Part shown: piece after piece, positions 7,912 to 16,251 of the stretch
Numbering within the stretch: the first letter of the stretch is position 1
Layout: each line of letters opens with the position of its first letter
The notes under the pieces: generated by a model
Databases searched by the model: none
What the model was told of the DNA's origin: nothing
What the model saw: only the letters and a program-made list of their open reading frames with translations
Source: Bradyrhizobium sp. Ai1a-2
GTDB lineage: Bacteria > Pseudomonadota > Alphaproteobacteria > Rhizobiales > Xanthobacteraceae
Assembly: GCF_000426245.1 (NCBI RefSeq)
Contig: NZ_AUEZ01000048.1
Coordinates: forward strand, 1 to 64,000
Direction: 5' to 3'
Length of the DNA: 64,000 nucleotides
Translations under genes and position numbers: made by a program

Positions 7912-8490
7912 GTGGAGCACATCAAGCCTGACGTTGGCGACGCCCTTGCCGACCATTCCGAGTTCTTGCGCGGCGGAATAGGAGACGTCGACGACTCGTC
8001 CCCGCACATATGGACCGCGGTCGTTGACCCGCACCGTCACCGAACGGCCGCTCTTGACGTCGGTAACGCGAAGCTTGGTGCCGAATGGCAAGGTCGGATG
8101 CGCCGCGGTCAATTCGTTCTTGTCGAACTTCTCTCCGCTCGCGGTTTGCGAGTCCTCGCTGTAGAAGCTCGCGACACCCTGGGATGCGACCTTGGCATCG
8201 CCACCCTTGCGCGAGGCGAGCCGCGTGTGCTTCCGCATCGCCGCTACCCGCTTCTTCATCGCTACCGCCGCAGTGCGGGTGTGCACATACGATGCCTGCC
8301 GGCTCGCGCCGAGTTCCGATCGTTGGCTGACGACGGTTGATTGCGCACAGGCCGCCAATGAAGCGGCCCCGAGCACCACCGCAATCAGCCGCGTGGCTCT
8401 CCACACAGAACCCGATGAAACCAGGTGCGCATCAACCTGCGCGCGCCCCCTGATATCGACGTACGAATTTGCGGCACCGTCGAAGCACAT
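7909..8490 (-). CDS. RlpA-like double-psi beta-barrel lipoprotein
   Basis: 193 aa from an ATG with GGGGA upstream; a GTG at 8406, just before a lipoprotein-like leader, is an alternative. LIAVVLGAASLAACAQ (about 35-50) has a lipobox with Cys48. The C-terminal 90 residues form the RlpA/DPBB domain: ASFYSEDSQTASGEKFD, LTAAHPTLPFGTKLRVT, then VTVRVNDRGPYVRGRVVDVS with the catalytic-type Asp. In other bacteria RlpA cleaves denuded glycan at septa. There is no SPOR domain, so it is a short form. Its stop codon lies in a family-A repeat. Confidence 0.85.
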   Translation of the reverse strand: MCFDGAANSYVDIRGRAQVDAHLVSSGSVWRATRLIAVVLGAASLAACAQSTVVSQRSELGASRQASYVHTRTAAVAMKKRVAAMRKHTRLASRKGGDAKVASQGVASFYSEDSQTASGEKFDKNELTAAHPTLPFGTKLRVTDVKSGRSVTVRVNDRGPYVRGRVVDVSYSAAQELGMVGKGVANVRLDVLH

Positions 8491-8777
8491 GTTGCATCCC
8501 CAACTCGCGCCCCTAGCCCAAGCCGAAATCCAACATCGCTAAGGGCGGACTCCAATCGGGCGTAACCGGGGCAGGAAGCGTCGGGGCGCGTTTACCGTTA
8601 CACAATTCCCCCAAGGTGTGGTGATTGCGCCACAGCCGGCGCGGCCATTGTGGGCGGGATGAATACAAGCAGGCTGGTGCCGGAATCCAATCAGCGGCAG
8701 GCGTAAGGCGAATCGATTCATGGGCGACGCTAACGCGTCGCCTCGGGATGACGGATGGTGAGTTGGGTCAGATCAAA

Positions 8778-9434
8778 TCAGCTACGACGCGGGCTGAATG
8801 GCCCGATCGATGCCGTGCCGGCGGCAGGCGGTAGCACGACGACTGTCGCGCCCTGCTTCACCCGGCCGAACAGGTCGATCACATCGGAATTGGCCATGCG
8901 AATGCAACCGGAGGAAATCGCCTGCCCGATATATTCCGGCTGATTGGTGCCGTGGATGCGATACAGAGTGTCCTTGTTGCCCTGGTAGAGATAGAGCGCC
9001 CGCGCACCGAGTGGATTAGCCGGACCGCCGGCGACGCGCGACGGATAAGGCCCGAGCCGCTCCTGGATCTCCCTGGTCGGAACCCAGTCGGGCCACTCGG
9101 CCATGCGGCCAACGGTGGCGACACCGGAGAAGGCCATCGCCTCTTCGCCCACCGCGACACCGTAGCGTATCGCCTTGCCACCCGGCAGCACGTAATAGAG
9201 ATAGCGCGCGTCGGTATCGACCAGGATCGAGCCCGGCTGTTCCTTGCGCGAATAGTCGACGATGTGGCGCTGGAACTGTTCCGGGATGGAAGCCTGCGCG
9301 TAGGGTGGATGGGCTAGTAGTTGCCGATCGCGCGGCGTCATGCTGGCATCTGTGGATGGCGACAGCGTCGTCTGCATGCAGCCGGCGAGCGACACCGCCC
9401 CCGTCAGCAAAACCGCGAGCCCCAATCTCGACAC
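8778..9434 (-). CDS. L,D-transpeptidase lipoprotein (YkuD/ErfK family)
   Basis: 218 aa from a GTG start chosen because GGGGAG lies 7 nt upstream and a clean lipoprotein signal follows (VSRLGLAVLLTGAVSLAGC, lipidated Cys19); the frame is open to an ATG at 9494 that has no ribosome site. YkuD domain about 65-200: SILVDTDARYLYYVLPGGKA opens it, and the catalytic motif is HGTNQPEYIGQAISSGCIRM with His161, Cys177 and Arg179. It forms 3-3 peptidoglycan cross-links or attaches proteins in the periplasm. Bradyrhizobia carry many such genes; another, much larger one is at 39669-41375. Confidence 0.9.
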   Translation of the reverse strand: MSRLGLAVLLTGAVSLAGCMQTTLSPSTDASMTPRDRQLLAHPPYAQASIPEQFQRHIVDYSRKEQPGSILVDTDARYLYYVLPGGKAIRYGVAVGEEAMAFSGVATVGRMAEWPDWVPTREIQERLGPYPSRVAGGPANPLGARALYLYQGNKDTLYRIHGTNQPEYIGQAISSGCIRMANSDVIDLFGRVKQGATVVVLPPAAGTASIGPFSPRRS

Positions 9435-9608
9435 CGCACGTCTCCCCTGCGTTAACCTAATACCCAGTTGCGGCCTGAATAGTGCTGAAATCATGGCAAG
9501 GCGTGCGGGAACACGCCCGTGTGATTCAGTTGGGACGTTCAGTGTTGCATCAGTTGCACACTGCCATGGCCGACGCTAGCCTCCCGCAAAAACAGGAGGT
9601 TCCCAAGG

Positions 9609-9989
9609 ATGCGCCATACTTTGTTAATCGCCGGCCTGCTGCTTGCGAGTCAGCCCGCGCAAGCCGATCCGCGCTCGGCCTATGTCACGCTCGTGCTGCA
9701 GGCGTTTGCCGCCAAGGTCGAATGCCCCAACACCGATCTCGTCTATCAGGACCTCGTGCAGAAGGCCCAGGAGATGCAGCTGCCCGATGGCACCACGGAG
9801 AAGGTCCGCAAGGCGATCGCTTTCCTGCACACCGGCGGCAAGATGGGTGAGCGCCAGGACGACGAGCTCATGGCCGAAGTGGCCGTCGCCACGCAGGCGA
9901 CCGATCTCGACCAGCGGCGGCTGGGAATGACAGGCTGGTGCGAAGCGCAGAAGACTCACCTCGCCGGCTTCATACGTCCGAAGAACTAG
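9609..9989 (+). CDS. Small exported protein of unknown function
   Basis: 126 aa with a strong AGGAGG ribosome site. Signal peptide 1-19 (MRHTLLIAGLLLASQPAQA-D). The mature part is helical and contains two cysteines (VECPNTD and GWCEAQK), possibly a disulphide. No domain is recognised. It is a single gene, divergent from the L,D-transpeptidase gene across a gap of about 175 bp. Confidence 0.7.
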   Translation: MRHTLLIAGLLLASQPAQADPRSAYVTLVLQAFAAKVECPNTDLVYQDLVQKAQEMQLPDGTTEKVRKAIAFLHTGGKMGERQDDELMAEVAVATQATDLDQRRLGMTGWCEAQKTHLAGFIRPKN

Positions 9990-10187
9990 CTTCGCGCCTA
10001 GTCCACGGCCGGTTTCCTGAGTTCCCGGGAAGCCATCCGCCGTGGGCGGCCCCAGACTCTCCCTCCTCTCGCCTTGCTTTGGTCACACCCGGCTGCAGTC
10101 GTGGGGCCGGGCAGAGGATGGTTGACGTAATGTAAACCCGCCGGCCGCTTCCTGAGCGGGTGGCATTGGACTGAAGATGGAGCGCCA

Positions 10188-11171
10188 ATGCTTTCCACGC
10201 TGAATACCAATCCTGCTAGAGAATCCGATCCGCACGATGTGTTCGTGATCGATCCTGAAGTCGTTCTCGCCGCGCGCGGAGATCGTGCACCGCCAGCGCC
10301 GCGCGCCGCTGAGGTGAACCAGTCGCCAGCACCGCAGAGTTACGTGGCATCCAGCGCCTCAGCGCCATCTCTCGATACTGCCTTTCGCGTGACCGCCAGC
10401 GATCACATCCAGCTCCCGAGCGAACCTTCGCCGTTCGCAAAATGGGCTAGGCGCGCCGCGATGGCCTTTGTGTTCGCACTGCTCAGCGCTTTCGGGGCTG
10501 CGGCCTGGAAGCATCATGGCGACACTGCCAAGCAGATGCTCGCGGACTGGATACCGCAGATCTCGCTGTTGTCGTCGTTGTCATCGTCATCTTCTTCTTC
10601 GGGAGACACGACTTCTTCTTCGGGAGACTCGACGGCGGCAGCGGAGCAGCCGGCCGCACCCGCTGTGCAGACCGCCACAGAGCAACCGCCGGCTGCGCCG
10701 GCCGTTCAAACCGCTTCGACCGATCAGGCGGCCGCTCAGCTGGACACGCCGGCTCAGGCTCAGCCCGCGGAAGCCGCCGCGCCGACGACGGCCGCCGCCC
10801 TTTCACCTGATTCTTCGCAGTTGCTGCAGTCGATGGCGCACGATCTCGCGACGATGGGCCAACAGATCGAGCAACTCAAAGCCAGCATCGCGCAGCTCAA
10901 GGCTGGTCAGGATCAGATCGCCCGCGAGATGGCCCGAAATTCAGAGGCCAGGGTTTCAGCACAAGCCGTGCAGCCGCGGATAGCTCCCCCGCCTCGGCCG
11001 GTCGCAGCGCCCGCGCGCAGGCCGAAGCCGCCGGCATATCCGCCCGCGCAAACCGCCGCCGCGGCTCCGCCGCTGCCACCGCCGCCCGCGCCGGCTCCGG
11101 TGCAAACGGCGCCAGAGCCGCGGGCGCAGGATGGCGGACCCGTCGTGCGACCGCCGATGCCGGTGCGATAG
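10188..11171 (+). CDS. Membrane-anchored Ser- and Ala/Pro-rich protein
   Basis: 327 aa; ATG with GGAGCG upstream. Residues 1-88 are a cytoplasmic-type Pro/Ala-rich segment, one membrane helix lies at about 90-107 (AAMAFVFALLSAFGAAAW), and the rest should be periplasmic: a run of nine Ser, a duplicated SSSGD(T/S)T unit, Ala/Pro/Gln low-complexity linker (about 150-205), a short coiled coil (MAHDLATMGQQIEQLKASIA, about 218-250) and a very Pro-rich tail. The serine repeat is also a DNA repeat (tcttcttcgggaga twice at 10590-10635). The layout resembles an envelope-spanning tether, but no function is known. Confidence 0.65.
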   Translation: MLSTLNTNPARESDPHDVFVIDPEVVLAARGDRAPPAPRAAEVNQSPAPQSYVASSASAPSLDTAFRVTASDHIQLPSEPSPFAKWARRAAMAFVFALLSAFGAAAWKHHGDTAKQMLADWIPQISLLSSLSSSSSSSGDTTSSSGDSTAAAEQPAAPAVQTATEQPPAAPAVQTASTDQAAAQLDTPAQAQPAEAAAPTTAAALSPDSSQLLQSMAHDLATMGQQIEQLKASIAQLKAGQDQIAREMARNSEARVSAQAVQPRIAPPPRPVAAPARRPKPPAYPPAQTAAAAPPLPPPPAPAPVQTAPEPRAQDGGPVVRPPMPVR

Positions 11172-11175
11172 TTCG

Positions 11176-11361
11176 TCAGCTCTGATTGGGGCCGCGCATG
11201 ATCTTCATGGCGGCTTCGATGTGGCGCCATTCGCGGGCCTCGTCGGCCTCACCCTGGCTCTCGCAGGCCTGCGCCTTCTGCGCCGCACGGGCGATCGCCT
11301 CAAAGCCGTGCTGCTCCAACATCTGCCGCGCGATCACGTGAATCTGCGTCTCTGACGTCAT
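11176..11361 (-). CDS. Small conserved hypothetical protein
   Basis: 61 aa, start MTSETQIHVIARQ with GGGAG upstream. It is short, helical and soluble (QMLEQHGFEAIARAAQKAQ, then EADEAREWRHIEAAMKIM). No known domain, though similar short helical proteins are common in rhizobia. It ends 4 bp from the stop of the convergent gene at 10188-11171, leaving no room for a separate terminator. Confidence 0.6.
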   Translation of the reverse strand: MTSETQIHVIARQMLEQHGFEAIARAAQKAQACESQGEADEAREWRHIEAAMKIMRGPNQS

Positions 11362-11569
11362 GTCGCTCTCCCGATGTTGCTTGCCCCGGCCGCTACACCG
11401 CGCCGGTTGGGCCGCAGTTTGTTCTAAACCGCCGAACGGCAACCTCGTTCCCCCAAGGGGGCATCGCTCATTTTCGAAATATTAAGCAAGGTCAGGCGTA
11501 TGGGGCCGTTTGGCAAAAATTTTCCATAATTGCCTCTAGAAAAATCTGCATCGAAAAGGAGAACCTCCG

Positions 11570-11824
11570 ATGCGGATCGCAGCAGTGATCTTCGCCGGTT
11601 CGGTGGCCGCGCTTGCGCATTTTGCCACGCCGGTGCTTGCGAAGAACCCGGAAACCCAGCCGGACGCCCAGAAGGCGGACGAGAATCAGTCGACATCGCC
11701 TTGCCGCGCCTATCAAAAGGCAGCGGACGGTTCATGGCAGGCGATGCCCTGCCAGGAGATGGGCGCGCCTGCCGAGACCAAGCGCAAATCGGCTACCGGA
11801 AATTCGGATCAGCGAACGCGCTAG
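11570..11824 (+). CDS. Small exported protein of unknown function
   Basis: 84 aa; AAAGGAGAACC lies just upstream of the ATG. Signal peptide 1-24 (MRIAAVIFAGSVAALAHFATPVLA-K). The mature 60 residues are hydrophilic with two cysteines 15 residues apart (SPCRAYQ and AMPCQEM). No recognisable domain. An AT-rich stretch at 11475-11540 just upstream may hold its promoter. Confidence 0.65.
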   Translation: MRIAAVIFAGSVAALAHFATPVLAKNPETQPDAQKADENQSTSPCRAYQKAADGSWQAMPCQEMGAPAETKRKSATGNSDQRTR

Positions 11825-11852
11825 CTGGGGCGGCTATTCGCCTCGCCTCAAC

Positions 11853-12443
11853 TCAATAAGGCGGCTGCTTGCGTGCCCGCTGCTCCTTGGCAGCCTCGAC
11901 CCACCACATGAGGTCGTCGGCAAAGCGCGGAAAGGCCCGCTCCAGCGCCTTGCCGCCCTCGCCGATCGGTGTTCCGTCCGCCGACAGCGTCTGTGCGATC
12001 GGCCCGACGCCGATCGTGCTTGAAATCACCACCATGCCCATTTCAGAGAGCGTGCCATGCCAGGCGGCGGCGGCACGTGCGCCGGAGAGGCGTCCGGCGG
12101 AATAGCTTGCGATCGCGGCAGGCCGCCAGAACCACTCCTCCAGGAAATGATCGGTGAGATTCTTCAGCCCCGGCTGAATGCCCCAATTGTATTCACCGGT
12201 GATGAACACGAAACCGTCGGCGCCGCGGATCTGGCCTGCGAGCTTCTCCAGCGCAGCAGGCGCCGCGCCCTTCGGGTATTCCTTGTACATGCGGTCGAGC
12301 ATGGGCAATCCGACCGCCTTGGCGTCGATGAATTCGACGTCCTCGCCGCGAGCGCGCAGGCCCTCGACCACGAAGCTCGCAAGCCGAATGCCCATGCGGT
12401 CGGAGCGATAGGAGCCGTAGAAGACGAGGATGCGGTGGGCCAT
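11853..12443 (-). CDS. NADPH-dependent FMN reductase family protein
   Basis: 196 aa from the ATG at 12443 (MAHRILVFYGSYRSDRMG), with GGAG 8 nt upstream; a GTG three codons earlier is possible. It is a flavodoxin-like fold: the phosphate-binding loop GSYRSDRMG comes first, then FITGEYNWGIQPGLKNLTDHF, the typical P(E/D)YNxxxPGxLKNxxD motif that contacts FMN, and AAWHGTLSEMGM. Such enzymes reduce quinones, azo compounds or chromate using NAD(P)H. The real substrate cannot be told from sequence. Confidence 0.85.
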   Translation of the reverse strand: MAHRILVFYGSYRSDRMGIRLASFVVEGLRARGEDVEFIDAKAVGLPMLDRMYKEYPKGAAPAALEKLAGQIRGADGFVFITGEYNWGIQPGLKNLTDHFLEEWFWRPAAIASYSAGRLSGARAAAAWHGTLSEMGMVVISSTIGVGPIAQTLSADGTPIGEGGKALERAFPRFADDLMWWVEAAKEQRARKQPPY

Positions 12444-12541
12444 GCCGGTCACTCCGATCGGAACGCTTAAACGCGGGGTTAATCCGCGCTGGTTACCATG
12501 GAGTTGAACACTCCTCTATCGTCCAGAATGGCATCAATCAC

Positions 12542-14626
12542 ATGAAAATCGGAACCCTCCTGACCACCGCTATCGTCTCGCTGTCCGCCGTGGGCGGTGG
12601 ACTGGCCGTCTATGTCGCGGTCTCGAAGTACCAGACCATGGAAAATGTGTCGGTGGCGCAGGAGCGGCTCGCAATCGCGCGCGCGATCAGTGACATCCCG
12701 CGCTATCTCAATTCGGAGCGTGGCTTTGCCACCAACATCCTGTTTGGGCCGGCGGTGGTCGATCCGAAGCAGCGGGCCGATCTGAACGAGAAGATGCGCA
12801 CCGCGACCGATCGCGGCCGCGACAAGATGATGGCCCTGCGCAAAGCGCTGCCCGGTTCGCTCGAGGACGGCGAAGCGATCGGCGCCGGCATCGATGGAGT
12901 GAACGCCAAATTCAACGCGCTGCGCGAGGCGATGGACAAAGCGATCGACGGCCCGGCGGAAGCGCGCAAGGACGCCGCCAAGAAGATCATCGCCGACAAT
13001 GCGGTCCTCAATAATGCCGCAGCGTCCCTGCTCGACGGCCAGGTACGCAAGATGGCCCTGATCGACGGCGACGCCTATCGACAGGCGGTCTATGCCAATA
13101 TCGCCTGGTCGCTGCGCGACGTCGGCGGTTTCAATGCAAGCCAGCACAAGAATCTCGTCGGCGCCAGGCGCGCGGCGACCGAGACCGAGAAGGTCGATCT
13201 CGCCCGCGCCCAGGGCCGTGCGGACCAGGTGCTGATATCGCTGCAGGAACTGCGCGGCAATCCCAACCTGCCCGCCAATGTCACAGCCGCGCTCGACCGC
13301 ATGAACGAGGCCTATGTGGATCGGTTCGGCAGGGAGTTGAAGCTGGTGAAGGAAGGCGCAGCCAGCGGCAAGTACGAGCACGATGTCGATGCTTTCTACG
13401 TGGAATCGCAGCGCGGGCTCAATTCGATCATCGAGGTGCGCGACGCCTTCTATGACAATGCCGAGCAGGTGCTCTCTTCCGCTTACTCCTCTGCGCGTGT
13501 CAGCTTCCTGGTCGCGCTCACCGGCCTCATCGCCGTGCTCGCAGCGAGCGTTGCGCTTGTGATCATGGTGCGCCGCCGGGTCTGCAAGCCGATCGTGGAA
13601 TTGACCGCCAGGATGTCCCGGCTTGCCGCCGGTGACGTTGCGGACGAGATCACCGGCGCCGAACGCAGCGACGAGATCGGTGCGATGGCGCAGGCGGTGC
13701 GCGTCTTCAAGGACAACATGATCAAGGCCGATCGCCTCGCCGCTGAGAAGGAAGCCGAGAACCAGGTCAAGATGCGCCGCGCGCAAGTGCTCGACAACCT
13801 GACCCACGCGTTCGAGGACAAGGTCGGCGAGCTCGTCGGCGGCCTCTCGACCGCCTCTGCCACCATGGAGGACACCGCGCAGTCGATGTCCTCGACAGCA
13901 TCTGCCACCAACCGGCAGGCCGCTGTCGTGGCGGCGGCTTCGGACCAGACCTCGACCAATGTGCAGACGGTTGCAAGCGCGACCGAAGAGCTGACGTCCT
14001 CGATCTCGGAAATCGGCCGTCAGGTCACCCAGTCGACCGAAATCGCGGCGCGCGCCGTGGAGAACGCCCGCCGCACTGGCGATACCGCCCGCTCGCTCGC
14101 CGAAGGGGCGCAGAAGATCGGCGATGTCGTCACGCTGATCCAGAACATCGCGGCGCAGACCAACCTGTTGGCGCTCAACGCGACGATTGAGGCCGCGCGC
14201 GCCGGCGATGCCGGACGCGGCTTTGCCGTGGTCGCCTCGGAAGTGAAGTCGCTGGCCGGTCAGACCGCGAAGGCGACCACCGAAATTTCAGAGCAGATTA
14301 ATGCCATTCAGGCAGCCAGCGACGAGACGGTGAAAGCGATCCAGAATGTCGTCGATGTCATCACCGAGATCGACCAGATCGGCACCGCGATCGCCGCCGC
14401 GATCGAAGAACAGGGCTCGGCCACCAAGGAGATCTCGCGAAGTGTCCAGGAGGCGGCGCGTGGCACGCAGGAAGTCAACTCGAACATTTCCGGCGTGCAG
14501 CGCGCTGCCGACGACACCGGCGCCGCCGCCAGCCAGGTGCTTGGCGCCGCCGAACAGCTTTCCGCGCAGTCGCGCGACCTCGCCGGCCAGGTCAACCGCT
14601 TCCTCGCGGAAGTCCGGGCGGCGTAA
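12542..14626 (+). CDS. Methyl-accepting chemotaxis protein
   Basis: 694 aa. TM1 at about 5-27, a helical periplasmic sensor domain of about 290 aa (ISDIPRYLNSERGFATNILF near its start), TM2 at about 322-345, a HAMP domain (about 345-398, VCKPIVELTARMSRLAAGD) and the signalling domain to the end. The hairpin tip is conserved (IQNIAAQTNLLALNATIEAA and AGDAGRGFAVVASEVKSLA), the part that contacts CheA/CheW. It ends EVRAA, with no CheR-binding pentapeptide, so methylation would need another receptor or direct CheR action. No che genes are nearby; it is an orphan receptor with unknown ligand. Confidence 0.93.
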   Translation: MKIGTLLTTAIVSLSAVGGGLAVYVAVSKYQTMENVSVAQERLAIARAISDIPRYLNSERGFATNILFGPAVVDPKQRADLNEKMRTATDRGRDKMMALRKALPGSLEDGEAIGAGIDGVNAKFNALREAMDKAIDGPAEARKDAAKKIIADNAVLNNAAASLLDGQVRKMALIDGDAYRQAVYANIAWSLRDVGGFNASQHKNLVGARRAATETEKVDLARAQGRADQVLISLQELRGNPNLPANVTAALDRMNEAYVDRFGRELKLVKEGAASGKYEHDVDAFYVESQRGLNSIIEVRDAFYDNAEQVLSSAYSSARVSFLVALTGLIAVLAASVALVIMVRRRVCKPIVELTARMSRLAAGDVADEITGAERSDEIGAMAQAVRVFKDNMIKADRLAAEKEAENQVKMRRAQVLDNLTHAFEDKVGELVGGLSTASATMEDTAQSMSSTASATNRQAAVVAAASDQTSTNVQTVASATEELTSSISEIGRQVTQSTEIAARAVENARRTGDTARSLAEGAQKIGDVVTLIQNIAAQTNLLALNATIEAARAGDAGRGFAVVASEVKSLAGQTAKATTEISEQINAIQAASDETVKAIQNVVDVITEIDQIGTAIAAAIEEQGSATKEISRSVQEAARGTQEVNSNISGVQRAADDTGAAASQVLGAAEQLSAQSRDLAGQVNRFLAEVRAA

Positions 14627-14737
14627 CGGCGGGTGTCGGTCGTCGATTTGGCAGGGAATCCGTGCGCTGCCAACTTGATTGGCGCCGGATTCCGATATCC
14701 AATTCGCCCTGCCATTTTGGCAAATAGGGAGAAGCCC

Positions 14738-14986
14738 ATGCTCAAGCGGATATTGTTGGCAGCGGTCGTCACCACCTTTGCGATCGGTTCGGCATTCGCG
14801 CAGGAGTCCTGCGAGAGCAAAGCTGTCGGCAAGGACGGCAAAGCGCTGTCGGGCGCGGCAAAGACCTCGTTCATGAAGAAATGCACGACTGAATCCTGCG
14901 AGGCCAAGGCAGTCGGGTCTGATGGCAAGAAGCTCGCCGGCGCCGCCAAGACCAGCTTCATGAAGAAGTGCCAGAGCGGCGCGTGA
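14738..14986 (+). CDS. PsiF-repeat exported protein
   Basis: 82 aa, ATG with GGGAGA upstream. Signal peptide 1-21 (...AIGSAFA-Q), then two copies of a PsiF unit of about 29 residues: ESCESKAVGKDGKALSGAAK / TSFMKKC and ESCEAKAVGSDGKKLAGAAK / TSFMKKC, each with two Cys. PsiF is a phosphate-starvation-inducible protein in E. coli, with unknown biochemical role. The near-identity of the two units suggests a recent internal duplication. No pho box was recognised. Confidence 0.85.
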   Translation: MLKRILLAAVVTTFAIGSAFAQESCESKAVGKDGKALSGAAKTSFMKKCTTESCEAKAVGSDGKKLAGAAKTSFMKKCQSGA

Positions 14987-15004
14987 CTGCGGAGCCCAAC
15001 CGAT

Positions 15005-15949
15005 TCAGGATCGGCGCGACCTCGAAAGGGTTTCGGACGGCGATTCGCCGAAATGCGACCGGTAGATCCTCGAGAAGTCGCTGAGGTGCCAAAAGCCGCA
15101 GGCGAGTGCGCAGGCCTTGACGCTGTGGGCGCCGGCTAAGAGGTTCTGGCGAACGAGCCAGAGCCGCCTCAGGCGGAGATAGCGGTGCAGGCTCATCCCC
15201 CGATAGCGCTGCACCGCATCGTGCAAGGTGCGCACTGACACGCCGATCTCCCTGGCAATGTCGCTGCTGTAGATCGGCTGCGCGATATCGTGGGAGAGCA
15301 CAGCCTGCACATCCTTGAAAACCTTGAACTGCCGGGCAGAGTTCGCCCGCGCCGTCCACTTTGTCGGCACGACCTCGGCGAACGCATGATCGATCGCAGC
15401 CATCAAGGATTCGCGGATCGCGACCGCTACTCCGGGAACCTCAGGCGCTTCGGCGAGGTGCGGCGCGATCGCCAGGATCTCCCGCACCAGTTGGCGCAAC
15501 CGCCGTTTCGCCGCCTCGCTGGTCTCGTAAAGATTGAAGCTCAGCCCGGTCTTTGGCCAGCCGCGATCCTCGATCTTCGGCTTGAAGACGATCGAGGCAT
15601 ACTGCCGGGGGGTTCTCTCGAGCGCGCTATAGGCCGCCCCCTCGCTGCCGATCACCAGCAACGAACGATCGTGCTCAATACCATTGAAGCGAATGGCAGC
15701 GCCCTCGTCCATCGGGAACCCGACGGCCGTCGTGTTCGGCGCAAGCTGCACGTCGATGACCCGCGGAAACGCCTTCGTGTAGTTCAGGTCGCAGCCCGGC
15801 AAGTTCAGGATGGTTTGCTCGGCCGAAATCTCCCGCGCGAGCGGAATACACTCGACCTGCACATTTCGAATGAAGCTCCGAAACGTGTCGATATCGTCAA
15901 ACCGAAATATTTTCGGCACCAGCGTTGGCGCCGGTGAATGATCGTTCAT
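15005..15949 (-). CDS. AraC-family transcriptional regulator
   Basis: 314 aa. The C-terminal 100 residues hold the two helix-turn-helix motifs of AraC/XylS proteins: PIYSSDIAREIGVSVRTLHD and VKACALACGFWHLSDFSRIYR, then FGESPSETL. The N-terminal two thirds lacks obvious motifs and is probably the effector-binding and dimerisation part; the early FRSFIRNVQVE region resembles regulators that sense small hydrophobic or amine ligands, but the ligand is unknown. It has no gene partner that would reveal its regulon. Confidence 0.88.
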   Translation of the reverse strand: MNDHSPAPTLVPKIFRFDDIDTFRSFIRNVQVECIPLAREISAEQTILNLPGCDLNYTKAFPRVIDVQLAPNTTAVGFPMDEGAAIRFNGIEHDRSLLVIGSEGAAYSALERTPRQYASIVFKPKIEDRGWPKTGLSFNLYETSEAAKRRLRQLVREILAIAPHLAEAPEVPGVAVAIRESLMAAIDHAFAEVVPTKWTARANSARQFKVFKDVQAVLSHDIAQPIYSSDIAREIGVSVRTLHDAVQRYRGMSLHRYLRLRRLWLVRQNLLAGAHSVKACALACGFWHLSDFSRIYRSHFGESPSETLSRSRRS

Positions 15950-16251
15950 TTAAAATAATTCTTGTAAGAGCAACACCAGTCGGTGACGCGGCAATTATGC
16001 CGCACTGCAAAAAAGCGGCGATCTTCGCTCGACGACTCGTCTCGTACTCTTCTCCTATCTCCCCTAGTTGGAACGCCGCGCCCCGGAAACACAACGCGGC
16101 AAAATACCATTGCCGAATTTCGATACTGTTTTCTGGTAGAATCTTGAAGGGGATACAACCCTAGAAGACCAATTTACAGTGGTAATTAACAATCTGGGCG
16201 CGAAATCGACGACAGGACAGTGACGTTCCGGAGCGGATTATTGGTGCCGCC
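15950..16251. other. Intergenic region between divergent genes
   Basis: 302 bp between the start of the AraC gene (minus) and the start of the DUF2336 gene (plus). It should hold both promoters. The part at 16095-16200 is relatively AT-rich (gaatttcgatactgttttctgg, aatttacagtggtaattaac) and is the likeliest promoter region for the plus-strand cassette. No tRNA, small gene or clear operator was found. Confidence 0.4.

Noticed and set aside
12479..13807. 442-codon minus-strand frame opposite the chemotaxis receptor
   Set aside because: Mirror frame of a high-G+C coding region; composition (His, Asp, Arg) is typical of antisense shadows and no motif is seen.
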